A DNA stretch of 64,000 bases from Vibrio sp. ED004 (GTDB lineage: Bacteria > Pseudomonadota > Gammaproteobacteria > Enterobacterales > Vibrionaceae): contig NZ_CP066150.1 in assembly GCF_023206395.1 (NCBI RefSeq), positions 930,001 to 994,000 on the forward strand, in the 5' to 3' direction. The notes beneath the pieces are model-generated. The model was not told the DNA's origin. It searched no databases and was given only the letters and a program-made list of their open reading frames with translations. The position numbers and the translations under genes were made by a program. This document shows positions 27,123 to 36,152 of the stretch, one piece after another. Position 1 is the stretch's first letter. Each line of letters starts with the position of its first letter.

Positions 27123-27473
27123 TTGCTCGATTTATTGAAGAAAGTAGCGCTAATTAATTTAACAGCAGCGTTGATTGTTTTAGCGCTTTCTCAGTTTTTT
27201 CCTTTCTTTGCCACGACAAGGCTCGTCGACTTCTTGTTTTTTGTGGTCATTGTTATTTGGGTTCTAGCAAAGTTAATGTGGGAGGGTGGTGTTCATAGTA
27301 AAACGACACGCCTTGATGACCCAATTACAGATAAAGTCTACAAAATGGTCGAAGGGCATGACTTTGATAAAGACCAACAAGAACACTACCGAATGAATTA
27401 CCAGACAGGCTTAGTGTTGTTCATCGCTGGTTTACCTGCTTTCATTGCTTGCTTTGTTCTGCAATTCCTTTGA
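27123..27473 (+). CDS. Small membrane protein of unknown function
   Basis: A 116-aa protein with two N-terminal hydrophobic segments (about 9-27 and 34-49), a charged middle (WEGGVHSKTTRLDDPITDKV) and a C-terminal segment (about 97-115). The TTG start at 27123 is supported by a perfect AGGAGG at 27113-27118, 4 nt upstream. I do not recognise the family. Monocistronic, followed by a weak terminator. Confidence 0.7.
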   Translation: MLDLLKKVALINLTAALIVLALSQFFPFFATTRLVDFLFFVVIVIWVLAKLMWEGGVHSKTTRLDDPITDKVYKMVEGHDFDKDQQEHYRMNYQTGLVLFIAGLPAFIACFVLQFL

Positions 27474-27494
27474 ATTGAAGGTTCACCAGACACA

Positions 27495-27530
27495 ATGGCG
27501 TCTATGGCTAGTCTTGGCGCCATCTTAATT
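27495..27530 (+). terminator. Probable terminator
   Basis: An 8-bp stem ATGGCGTC/GGCGCCAT (one wobble) followed by CTTAATT, 20 bp after the small membrane protein gene. Confidence 0.5.
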
Positions 27531-28095
27531 TCAGAAAACAGCACTTCTTAGTATCACAACCAACTTTCTCACGCAGTTATCCTAAACATGTCGCTTGTTT
27601 AATTATATGAGTAAATGTATCTAACCATGGGCTTTGTCCGATTGTTGGCATTTGATTATCGAACATATTATTAACTTACTCGTATAAAATAGCCTCTTTA
27701 AAATAATTAGTTAAATAGCTTAAGAGTTCATTCATAATTTTTTATTAGTAGTTCAGTGGTCCTGATAATAAGGCTGTTTTATTGTGAACAACCTATCAAA
27801 CTGCATCTAAATTTCGTAAATTACTTATCACACTACTTGAGAGAGTATTCAGGATTATTGAATAGTTTAAAAATTAAAGAGAATTTAACAGTTGATAAAG
27901 CCAAATATGACGGATATTTAGTCGTGTGATGACTAATTATTCTGTAACTTGCTGAGTTATAGTTACCTTAGAGTCTGACGGGTATCACATTTACCCTAAA
28001 ATAATTCACTTAACATGGCGCTACTTTAATCATTCTTTCCAATACGATTGTTCAACATAAACACGTATTCCTATAATATTAAAAGGATAATTTCG
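27531..28095. other. 565-bp A/T-rich region upstream of the triple-RidA gene
   Basis: No gene is convincing here. Small hairpins occur (GTAACT...AGTTAC near 27945-27967; GGGTA...TACCC near 27980-27996), possibly in the leader of the RidA gene, but none matches a riboswitch class I know. RBS AAGGA lies 7 nt before the ATG at 28096. Confidence 0.4.
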
Positions 28096-29343
28096 ATGAG
28101 TAGCGATATCATTAAATTTTCAAGAAATACTGAAAACGCACCAACAAATTCTGTATCTACACAAACGGTCGCTTTTTCTCATTATAATAACTTTTCAGCT
28201 CAATTACCTGTCGATCCTAAAACAGGTGAAGTTGTGATTGGTGATATTAAAGACCAAGCAGCACAATGCTTAAATAATATTAAGGCTATTGTTGAAAGCA
28301 TCGACCATGTTATGGATGATGTTGTGAAGATTAATGTTTTCGTTAAGAATATTTCTGATATCGATGCTATCGATGAAGTTTACAAAAGCTTCTTCCAAAA
28401 CAGTCTACCTACACGCACTGTTGTGGGCGTAGCTGCGCTTCCAAACAGTGACGCTTTAGTTCAAATGAATGCGCTTATTTCAAACGGCGAAGGCACTAAA
28501 CCACAAGCACCTTGCGCGCTGGTGAAGGTATCAAGGAATACAGATAACGCTCCGCAGAGTGTTGTCTCTACTCAGACAGTGGCTTTTTCTCACTACAACA
28601 ACCTTTCAGCTCAATTGCCGATTGATGTGAGCACAGGTGAGTTGGTTTCAGGTGGTATCACAGAACAAACGACACAATGTTTAGCAAACATTAAAACGAT
28701 TCTAGAGAGCATCGGTCATGTCATGAATGATGTTGTTAAAACCACGATTTACCTTAAAAATATTGAAGATGCAGACAAGGTAAATGAAGTTTGCGCTAAG
28801 TTCTTCCCAAGTTATGTACCAGCGCGAACGATTGTTAATGCTGCTGAGCTACCAAAGGGCGCTTTAGTTCAAATCGATACGTCCGTTTCACACGGCGATG
28901 GCACACCGCCACAACTGCCAGAAGACACTCGCTTACTGGTTATTGAAGCTAATAATACGGTTGATGCGCCATTTATGCCTTATTCGCACACTGTTGCTTT
29001 CTCTCACTACAATCATATTTCTGGTCAACTACCTGTAGATCCGAAAACCAATGAAGTGGTTGCTGGTGGCATAAAAGAGCAAGCTGAACAGTGCCTACAA
29101 AATATTAAGGCGATCATTGAAAGTGTTGACCACAGCATGGACGATACGGTAAAAATTAATATTCAGCTTAAAGATGTTTCAGATATTGATGCGGTGAACG
29201 AGATCTACACTACGTTCTTTAATGCTGACTTACCGGCAAGAACGGTGGTAGGGGTTTCAGATATTCCTATGAATGCTTTAATCCAAATTGATGCCGTCGT
29301 ATCTAACTGCGAAGGCACACCTCCACAAGACGTTGTTGCTTAA
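28096..29343 (+). CDS. Protein of three tandem RidA (YjgF/YER057c/UK114) domains
   Basis: A 415-aa protein built of three RidA units at about 6-130, 143-265 and 280-403, joined by short linkers. Each unit begins with the same pattern (STQTVAFSHYNNxSAQLPxD) and carries the RidA imine-hydrolysis arginine: R107 (LPTRTVV), R244 (VPARTIV) and R382 (LPARTVV). The acidic residue of RidA's EIEA motif is replaced by N or D in the three units (QMNA, QIDT, QIDA). RidA normally forms a trimer of single domains, so one chain could make its own pseudo-trimer (inference). The start at 28096 is chosen from AAGGA 7 nt upstream. Standing alone with its own terminator. Confidence 0.9.
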   Translation: MSSDIIKFSRNTENAPTNSVSTQTVAFSHYNNFSAQLPVDPKTGEVVIGDIKDQAAQCLNNIKAIVESIDHVMDDVVKINVFVKNISDIDAIDEVYKSFFQNSLPTRTVVGVAALPNSDALVQMNALISNGEGTKPQAPCALVKVSRNTDNAPQSVVSTQTVAFSHYNNLSAQLPIDVSTGELVSGGITEQTTQCLANIKTILESIGHVMNDVVKTTIYLKNIEDADKVNEVCAKFFPSYVPARTIVNAAELPKGALVQIDTSVSHGDGTPPQLPEDTRLLVIEANNTVDAPFMPYSHTVAFSHYNHISGQLPVDPKTNEVVAGGIKEQAEQCLQNIKAIIESVDHSMDDTVKINIQLKDVSDIDAVNEIYTTFFNADLPARTVVGVSDIPMNALIQIDAVVSNCEGTPPQDVVA

Positions 29344-29378
29344 TTCACTGAACCCAATTCGATAATAACGATCCAATG

Positions 29379-29413
29379 TCGGCTCTAACTTCTGAACAAC
29401 GAGTTAGAGCCGA
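29379..29413 (+). terminator. Terminator after the triple-RidA gene
   Basis: A perfect 12-bp stem TCGGCTCTAACT/AGTTAGAGCCGA with an 11-nt loop; the T-run is short (ATTCT). Confidence 0.65.
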
Positions 29414-29567
29414 TTCTCTGAATAGCGAGCCCCATCTCAAGATATAGACCTATCGTTAAGCCTCACTACACAAATCACTCTAAACAAGCTTCTGCCAACT
29501 TATGGCGTTTATTGATGCGAAGTGTTTTAATATTAAAAACAGACTCTTAACGTAAGAAAACCAGTTT

Positions 29568-29924
29568 ATGCAATTTCGAGTTATTTTAATGTTGTGCCTA
29601 GCTATGATGGGGTGTTCATCCAATCAAGTGTTAGCACCCGACCCAACCAGTATCACGTTGTTTTATGGCGATACATCGATCTCCGCAGGTGTGCTAGAAG
29701 ATAAAACATTTAATTCGGTACTCGCGGACAGGGTTGAAAGTGTGACTTTTTCGGGTTCAATACGAAAGCAAGACTCTGGCTACTTGGTCGATATGCTTGT
29801 GATTCGAGAAACGAAAGAGCCACGCTCAACTCGGCAACTAAACACGTCACTTCATATGAAAACTGGAGAATTAGTGGACGTGGGTGGTGTGAATAACGAT
29901 GTCTTTAGGGTAATCCTTGAGTAA
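29568..29924 (+). CDS. Small hypothetical lipoprotein
   Basis: A 118-aa protein with a lipoprotein signal (LAMMGC, Cys 16) and then a beta-rich body (ITLFYGDTSISAGVL, VTFSGSIRKQDSGYLVDMLV). No named family recognised. The 108-bp gap to the next gene contains an RBS for the small membrane protein at 30018, so a common transcript is possible. Confidence 0.65.
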   Translation: MQFRVILMLCLAMMGCSSNQVLAPDPTSITLFYGDTSISAGVLEDKTFNSVLADRVESVTFSGSIRKQDSGYLVDMLVIRETKEPRSTRQLNTSLHMKTGELVDVGGVNNDVFRVILE

Positions 29925-30017
29925 CAAAATAAAGTGTTCAATTAATCTGAGTTTTTGCTTTACCTCAACCTAACTTCAAGTCTTAAGCTTCTCTTAACCA
30001 TTGAAAAGGAGCTTATT

Positions 30018-30167
30018 ATGCAAAATAACTACGTAAAAGAACTCGCCGTCAAAACTTATCAAGAAGAGCTTCAGAAAGAGTACGTAAAATCCAAAGCTCG
30101 CCCATTTCATACCCCTAGCTTTATCGGAGGCATACTGTTGTCAGTCGTGTTGGTCGGCTTGTTTTAA
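30018..30167 (+). CDS. Small single-TM protein (49 aa)
   Basis: A short protein, MQNNYVKELAVKTYQEEL at the N-terminus followed by a charged stretch and one C-terminal membrane segment (SFIGGILLSVVLVGLF). The longer frame from 29955 is unlikely because AAAAGGAG lies 6 nt before the ATG at 30018. Tail-anchored topology with the charged part in the cytoplasm is likely. Function unknown. Confidence 0.6.
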   Translation: MQNNYVKELAVKTYQEELQKEYVKSKARPFHTPSFIGGILLSVVLVGLF

Positions 30168-30280
30168 TTTATGCGGAATCTTTGATCCATTGCCAACTCT
30201 CAACATCTCTATTTGATGCACTTTAATGCATACGGCACAATCGCTTAGGTTGAATTGTGACGCTAATGTCGAGAGGAAGT

Positions 30281-30745
30281 ATGGCAAGTCCTAGAGTTCT
30301 AAAGGCGCAGATTACTGATATTACATGTGGTGAGAATGTCACTATCATAGAGCCAAGCAACGTTTATGGCTGTGAGCTTAAAGACGATGTGTTTATTGGC
30401 CCATTTGTCGAGATTCAAAAGAACTCCGTGATAGGTGAGAGAAGCAAGATTCAGTCCCATACCTTTATTTGTGAGTATGTGACCATCGGGAGTGATTGTT
30501 TTGTTGGGCACGGTGTGATGTTCGCAAATGATTTGTTCAAAGAGGGTAAACCAGATCCAAACCCAGACAGTTGGGGACGAACCGTTATCGCAAATAACGT
30601 AACCATTGGTTCTAACGCGACAGTGTTGTCTGTCAGTATTTGCGAAGGGGCGGTTATTGGTGCAGGTAGTGTTGTAACAAAAGACATCACCGAGAAAGGT
30701 ATCTATGCAGGTAACCCTGCTAAGAAGTTAAGAGACTTACCTTAG
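30281..30745 (+). CDS. Left-handed beta-helix (hexapeptide-repeat) acyltransferase
   Basis: A 154-aa LbH protein with repeated hexapeptides (IGPFVEIQKNSVIGERSKIQ, VTIGSNATVLSVSI, IGAGSVVTKDI) and the loop FANDLFKEGKPDP found in WbpD/WlbB-type N-acyltransferases that modify nucleotide amino sugars. The start is at 30281 because GAGAGGA lies 4 nt upstream; earlier GTG 30257 and ATG 30266 lack an RBS. It has no polysaccharide neighbours here, so the substrate is open. Confidence 0.82.
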   Translation: MASPRVLKAQITDITCGENVTIIEPSNVYGCELKDDVFIGPFVEIQKNSVIGERSKIQSHTFICEYVTIGSDCFVGHGVMFANDLFKEGKPDPNPDSWGRTVIANNVTIGSNATVLSVSICEGAVIGAGSVVTKDITEKGIYAGNPAKKLRDLP

Positions 30746-30822
30746 TTTCGAGAAGACAAAGTTACCGTTTATGATTCATAATATATGGCATCAATAGTGA
30801 TTGTTAGAACAGAGAGTTACTT

Positions 30823-31299
30823 ATGAACATTGTGACAGTCTATAGTGGTAATCAACAGGTATACGCGAATCTATATCAGGGTTATGCCGCCGAGTTTTCA
30901 AAGATCATCGGAGATAAACCAGACGAGTATGGCTTGTTTGAGATTTACCCGACTCTTGGTGAGAGCGTAACGGGTTACTTACTCTACATTGATGGAGTTC
31001 CTGCTGCGTTGACAGCCATTGAAACCAAAGCGCCAAATGAGTTTGAGATCTGCGATTTCTATGTCGTGCCTTATTTTCGGAAAAACAAAGTAGGGAAACG
31101 GTTTATCTGTGAGCTGTTTGAACACCTAAAAGGCAGTTGGGAGATCAAGCAAGTACTCGGCGCAGAGCATGCTGTTAAGTTCTGGAGAGAGGTCGTTAAT
31201 GACTACACATCAGGTAACTACGTGGAAGATCAATATCAGGACGAAAAATGGGGCTTGGTAACGAGACAATGCTTCAATCACGATGCTAGTGCAGAGTAA
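30823..31299 (+). CDS. GNAT-family acetyltransferase
   Basis: A 158-aa protein with GNAT features: VTGYLLYIDGVPAALTAI, FEICDFYVVPYFRKNKVGKRF (acetyl-CoA loop in a degenerate RKNKVG form) and AVKFWREVVNDY. It resembles the COG5628-type predicted acetyltransferases. Substrate unknown. Followed by a terminator. Confidence 0.8.
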   Translation: MNIVTVYSGNQQVYANLYQGYAAEFSKIIGDKPDEYGLFEIYPTLGESVTGYLLYIDGVPAALTAIETKAPNEFEICDFYVVPYFRKNKVGKRFICELFEHLKGSWEIKQVLGAEHAVKFWREVVNDYTSGNYVEDQYQDEKWGLVTRQCFNHDASAE

Positions 31300-31313
31300 A
31301 ACTTTATACATCA

Positions 31314-31357
31314 GAAGCTGGTAGCGTCCTTCTAGCCAGCTTCGAGCATTTTTATTT
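31314..31357 (+). terminator. Terminator after the GNAT gene
   Basis: An 8-bp stem GAAGCTGG/CCAGCTTC followed by GAGCATTTTTATTT. Confidence 0.7.
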
Positions 31358-31403
31358 CAAGGTTGAAGGTTACTTCTAGTTACGGCCACTTATAGATTTA
31401 CGG

Positions 31404-31850
31404 TTACTTCTGAGGTTTGTTACGTTCGATTACGCTAATAGCGATTGCCAAGAACAGGATGTCTTTCACTAGGAAGAAGTTAGTGACTAAGATGCCATCC
31501 GATACTTTCCAAGCATTTGGTGTTGTAATTAGGAAGCTGAGTGTGACAACAAAGATAGCCGCTGCAGCAATACCTGAATAGAAGGCAACTGTCGGCTTCT
31601 TAAATCCAACGATCAATCCAATCGCGACAATGATCTCTGCGCCACCCACCATGTTAGACACAGCTTGTACTGAGAACAGATTGTAAAGCCAGTTCATGGC
31701 AGGGTGATTTGCGATTAGCGGTTCAATGAGCATCGCTTCGGTTGGCGTAAACTTATAAATACCAATCCAAGCGAGCACCAATGCTACGCCAATCACACCA
31801 AGGTTATATCCCACATTACTCTGTTTTAAATCATAGGTTTGAACATGCAT
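31404..31850 (-). CDS. DUF417 (YkgB/RclC-like) inner-membrane protein
   Basis: A 148-aa, four-TM protein with family landmarks LAWIGIYKFTPTEAMLIEPLI and MNWLYNLFSVQAVSNMVGGAEIIVAIGLI. E. coli RclC, a family member, belongs to a reactive-chlorine-resistance operon, but no redox partner genes adjoin this one. Single gene, promoter region toward 32100 shared with the divergent RidA gene. Confidence 0.85.
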   Translation of the reverse strand: MHVQTYDLKQSNVGYNLGVIGVALVLAWIGIYKFTPTEAMLIEPLIANHPAMNWLYNLFSVQAVSNMVGGAEIIVAIGLIVGFKKPTVAFYSGIAAAAIFVVTLSFLITTPNAWKVSDGILVTNFFLVKDILFLAIAISVIERNKPQK

Positions 31851-32100
31851 AAAAGTACTCCATTTAATAAAATCCCTGAATATGACCGCACTAGTGCAAA
31901 ATTAATTTCGCTATGAGAATAATACTTAACCTTTTAAAGTAAGCGCTGGTTCAAGACTTCATGAATCGGCTCGAAAAGTGGTTGGCTGCAAAGGAGAGGT
32001 TTAAGTTGGGCAAAGGCACGTTTTAATTTTTGTTTTCAATATTAGGAAGTTGGATTAGATTACGCTGACGTAAATCCTAATTATAAGAAGAGAATCGCCC

Positions 32101-32463
32101 GTGAAAATCCATAGAATAAACCCGACCAAACGTTGGTCTGATGTTACTGTATTTAATGGCATCGCAAGCTTTGTTGAAGTACCAGAGACGGACACATCGG
32201 CAGGAATTAAGAGTCAGGTTCAGCAAATTTTTGACCAAGCTGAAGAAATGATGAGTTTGGTCGACAGCGATAAATCTCGCGTACTGTCGGTGACTATTTA
32301 CCTAACAGATTTCGCTAACTTCGATGCACTGAACGAAGTGTGGGACTCGTGGTTCCCTGAAGGCAGCGCACCAAGTCGTGCATGTGTAAAAGCTGAACTG
32401 GCAAACCCAGAACTGTTGGTTGAGATGTCGTTTATGGTTGCTGCGGGTGAAAAGTTTCAATAA
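32101..32463 (+). CDS. Single-domain RidA family protein
   Basis: A 120-aa RidA/YjgF protein: AGIKSQVQQIFDQAEEMM, VTIYLTDFANFDALNEVWDSWF, and the catalytic-type arginine in APSRACVKAEL. Likely deaminates reactive enamine/imine intermediates. The start is GTG at 32101; the RBS is weak (AGAAGAG). It lies 3 kb from the triple-RidA gene but is clearly a different subgroup. A terminator ends the gene, and a group II intron is inserted immediately after that terminator. Confidence 0.88.
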   Translation: MKIHRINPTKRWSDVTVFNGIASFVEVPETDTSAGIKSQVQQIFDQAEEMMSLVDSDKSRVLSVTIYLTDFANFDALNEVWDSWFPEGSAPSRACVKAELANPELLVEMSFMVAAGEKFQ

Positions 32464-32518
32464 GCCGAACTATCGGTAGAAATAAGCTTCGTTAATACAA
32501 GTAACGAACAGATAAAAC

Positions 32519-32553
32519 AAAGCCACTCAGGTGAATCACTTGAGTGGCTTTTT
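32519..32553 (+). terminator. Terminator of the RidA gene and insertion point of the intron
   Basis: A perfect 11-bp stem AAAGCCACTCA/TGAGTGGCTTT with an 11-nt loop and a TTTTT run. The intron boundary begins 1-2 bases after the T-run. Confidence 0.85.
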
Positions 32554-33287
32554 CGTTTGCCCAGCGAAGCTGGCAAACCCGTTAGGTTGAAAGAAACCTG
32601 AATCACCCCGACTGAGGGGAAGATAATCCGAATCGCAAGGGCGTTGCTGGCTAACGGCAGGGTCTGAAGGAAGCGATAGGAAGTTAACAGTACACAACGC
32701 AAGTAAACCTGCTTCGGCAATATAGGTGGGTAAGCGTCCGAAATAGCGCGAAGCCCTATACTCAGTCAGACCTATGCTGTGCTTGAGGGTGGCATTGTTA
32801 ACAGGAGCCAGTGCAGTAACTGGGAAGCCTGACACCACAGCCAAAAGTCTGGAAGCACAAACTCGAAGCGAAAGCTAAGAGCTGTGTTGGTGCGAGGTGG
32901 CAGATGAATCCGTAGTAGTGAGTAAGGCTAAGCCGAGAAGCCCAGTAATGGTGTGGAGGAGAAAACTTAGCTGACCATCAGCATCAAGTCTGATGGAGCA
33001 CTGAAATGCCAAAAGCACTCAGTGCTGCGAAGGGAGGAAGTACACTTTAAGTCTGTGATGAACAGATGTTTTTTTCAGTGATACCCAAACCGAATCGCTA
33101 TCGGGGTATTCCTAGTTTGGTTGATTGTGGAAGCAAGATACTGAGCTAAGAAACCGTATAGGGGAGTAACTCTGACACACTTCAGTAAATTGCCATTGAG
33201 CTAGAAGGCTGAATAGCAGAGAGAAATAACACCCACACTGGACATGAAACACTTGTCCCCACACAGCACACAACCCAAGGAGAGAAA

Positions 33288-34491
33288 GTGCGAGTTTATT
33301 ACAGTTTATATGGTCATCTGCTCAACAAAGAGAGGCTGTATAAAGGGTTTAAAAAGGTAAAGAAAGCGAAAGGCGCGGCTGGAATAGATGAGCAGAGCCT
33401 GAGCGACTACGCCGAAAATCTGAGTGATAACCTCGATCAACTCCTCTCTGAACTCAAAACCAAGCAATACAAACCTCAGCCAGTCAAACGAGTAGAGATA
33501 CCCAAAGAAGACGGAGGGGTACGATTGCTTGGGATCCCAACCGTTAGGGACAGAGTTGTCCAACAAGCACTCAATGATATCCTCACTCCCATCTTCGAAG
33601 AGCAATTTCACCCATCAAGTTTTGGGTATAGACCGAATCGAAGTTGTCACGATGCAATCAACAAATCCACGATGTTTATCCGCCGATACGGATTACAGCA
33701 CGTCGTAGATATGGACTTGTCGAAGTGCTTTGACAAACTCGACCATGAGTTGATCCTCAAGAGCATCAGAAGGCGAGTCACAGATAGCAGCGTGTTAGAG
33801 CTGATAAAACAGTTTCTGAAAAGTGGCGTGATGATAGACGGTAGTTGGCAGGAGACAGAGCTAGGAAGTCCACAAGGTGGTGTTATCAGTCCTTTGATTG
33901 CCAATATCTACCTTGATGCGTTCGATCAGGAAATGCGAAAGCGTGACCATAGGCTCGTTCGTTATGCGGATGACATACTCATCTTCTGTCGTAGCAAGGC
34001 AGGAGCAGAGAATGCCCTTGCACAAGCGACGAAGATCCTAGAAGAGAGCTTAAACTCACAGTGAATCAGACGAAATCACATATAGCGCACAGCCGTGATG
34101 GCGTGAAGTTCTTAGGTGTAGAAATCGGGAGTCAATTTACCCGCATTCAAACTAAGAAACTGAAAGGGTTCAAAAGTAAGTTAAAGCGACTGACAAAGCG
34201 AGGTGCGGTAAGCCACTTGAGCAAGTCATAAAAGCTTTAAACCCAGTGTTAAGAGGGTTCAGTCAATACTTCAGGATCACCAATAACAGCAGAGAGTTCT
34301 CAAGGTTAGCAGGGTGGCTACGAAGAAGACTTCGTAGTATCCAGTTGAAACTTTGAAGAAGCCTCAACGGTTACACCGAAGGTTAAAACAGTTAGGGTAT
34401 AAGCCGCCGTTCCAACATATCTCAATGACAAGTTGGGTCAGTGCAGCGAGTCCCCTATCAAGCTATGCGATGCCAAATCAATGGTTTAATG
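33288..34491 (+). pseudogene. ltrA: Group II intron reverse transcriptase/maturase, frameshifted and split
   Basis: The first 258 codons encode RT domains: RGIPTVRD-type block (LLGIPTVRDRVVQQAL), HPSSFGYRPNRSCHDAI, DMDLSKCFDKLDHE, GSPQGGVISPLIANIYLD and catalytic RYADDILIF. After 34064 the coding sequence continues only by changing frame: one base is missing near 34053 (SLKLTVNQTKSH), another near 34204 (GGKPLEQV), and another near 34355 (LKLWKKPQRLHRR). The gene is then cut by IS66 at 34491. Joining to 36076-36152 restores a protein of roughly 427 aa ending in WKCA. There is no HNH endonuclease domain. Inactive as it stands. Confidence 0.9.
34484..34491. repeat. Left copy of IS66 target-site duplication
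   Basis: GTTTAATG, identical to the sequence at 36068-36075 on the other side of the element. Confidence 0.92.
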
Positions 34492-36067
34492 GTAACCGTT
34501 CACCAAGGCAACTTGACTTCTCATGACTGAGAGGAACGATACTACAGATTAAAAACGTTCGGGTACGGTTTCTTCTCAACAACAGAAGTGATGATTTCAC
34601 TCAGAACTGACATTGCTGATAGACCGCGCTTTTTGCAGGTTTCGATAAGTGTATGAATACGGCTACGGAATTTATCGCCTGCATCTGAGGTCGTTCCGAA
34701 GCTGATTTTCCTTTGAATGACAAAACCTCTAATACATCGTTCAGCTTCATTATTGGTTAAGGGGATTGATGTTTTCTTGAGAAAAACCCACAAGCTCTCT
34801 ATGTTTGAGCAGTAACTTGCATCGGCCCCGATACCGCTTGACCATGACATCTGTCCCTTTGCTCAACCAATGATCGAACGATTTTTGTAGCCTGTGCATT
34901 CGCCGCAAGTACAGTGAATAATCCAATTCACCTTGCTCATAACGATGCCGAGTATGGAAAATGGCGTTCGTTAACAAACAAAGATGTTTACCAATATAAG
35001 CAGTGTGGCCACCGCCACTATAATCCGCCATTTGCTGAAGGTTGCGCTTCACATGTGCCCAACATAACTGATGACGGTCTGCGGCTATCCAGTTATAGCT
35101 TGGACACTGGTCGCTCACCACAATGCCTGCATAGTCTTCATCAATGACCTTTTTCGCTGAGGAGGTCGAGCGCGAATAGAGTATTTGTTCATAGACAAGG
35201 TCATCACTTGCCACTAACCAACACCAACGCAGGCTCGTTTCATCATTTCGGTGATGAGAGGTTTCGTCAGCATGAATCAAAGGCGCTTTCTTTAACGCCT
35301 TTTTATCGCTTGATGCAATGGCGTTAACATTGAAGCGACTTTCGTTTGCGCTTCACTAATCGCGCCGACCGAAAAGGTTGTGCCAAGCTGTTCTTTGAGC
35401 AGTGATTGGATTTTCCGAACACTGAGGTGATATTGCCCCGCAAGAACCCCAATGTAACTTAATAAGTTCGGCCCTATAATCCCTTGAGATGCATCGTCAG
35501 GCTTTTGAGCCTTTACGGTTTTCTTTGCAGTGCCGACATTGACCTGAAAACAAACGGTATTCGGTGATATCGACAGTGGGTTTTGGAATATCGAAGACCT
35601 GATGGCGATAGTATGGCCCACCTTGTACCTCAATGTCAGATTGAGCGCAGCAAGGACAAGTTTCAGGGAAACAGTCAATAATGACATCCGTTTTCTTTAA
35701 CGGTGAGAGCTTTCGTTGATGCCCTGTGTGGCCTTGTTTAGCTCCTCTCGAATTGCGACCACCAGAGCTTTCAACTTTTTCCGGTCATGGCGATCTTTAG
35801 GATTGTCTGATGAAGGAGATTTTGAAGAGTTTTTGGAGCTAGTGGTTAGCTTATCTTCATAATGTCGGAGCTGTTCCCACAGCTCATCAATAAGCACCTT
35901 AGCCTCATTCAAATCCGAGACTTCAGGTGGTGCTTCTTGGTATTTAGGTGCTTTTTTTCTAGTCATGAAACTATGATGGCTTCCTAGAAGGATCACTCAA
36001 TACTAAAAGTGGGATCAAGTGCGTAATGTCACACTTTTTGTGTCAATAGGGTTTGGTGAACACTTAC
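34492..36067 (-). mobile_element. IS66-family insertion sequence
   Basis: A 1576-bp element. The left end GTAACCGTTCACCAAGG... (34492-34517) and the inverse of the right end GTAAGTGTTCACCAAAC... (36042-36067) agree at 19 of 26 positions and begin with GTAA, as IS66 ends do. It is flanked by the exact 8-bp duplication GTTTAATG (34484-34491 and 36068-36075), the target-site length of IS66. Only a tnpC-like transposase is encoded (no tnpA/tnpB), as in the ISBst12-type subgroup. It lies in the reverse orientation within the intron's reverse transcriptase gene. Confidence 0.93.
34542..35966 (-). pseudogene. IS66 transposase (tnpC-like), several frameshifts
   Basis: IS66-type transposase. The N-terminal part has the coiled segment and LTTSSKNSSKSPSSDNPKDR; the central part has the zinc-binding CPCCAQS and CRHCKEN; then IHADETSHHR and SDQCPSYNWI; and the C-terminal part has PLTNNEAERCIRGFVIQRK. 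Each part is in a different frame: changes are needed near 35738, 35520, 35300 (an A-run one base short) and 34830. The reconstructed protein would be about 475 aa. Not functional as written. Confidence 0.88.
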
Positions 36068-36075
36068 GTTTAATG
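36068..36075. repeat. Right copy of IS66 target-site duplication
   Basis: GTTTAATG, matching 34484-34491. Confidence 0.92.
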
Positions 36076-36152
36076 ACCAAGGATTGGTAAATCTTGGAAC
36101 AATAAGGACAGGGCATGTGTTCAGCCAATATGCTGAATGGAAGTGTGCATGA
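36076..36152 (+). pseudogene. Detached C-terminal end of the intron reverse transcriptase
   Basis: The last 25 codons of the RT, cut off by the IS66 element. The frame continues exactly from ...QWFN before the element to DQGLVNLGTIRTGHV and ends EWKCA-stop at 36150-36152. The stop overlaps the first bases of domain V. Confidence 0.8.

Noticed and set aside
32457..32844. Two reverse open frames of about 90-100 aa at the start of the intron
   Set aside because: They lie in the structured ribozyme RNA region of the group II intron, antisense to it, and show no protein features.
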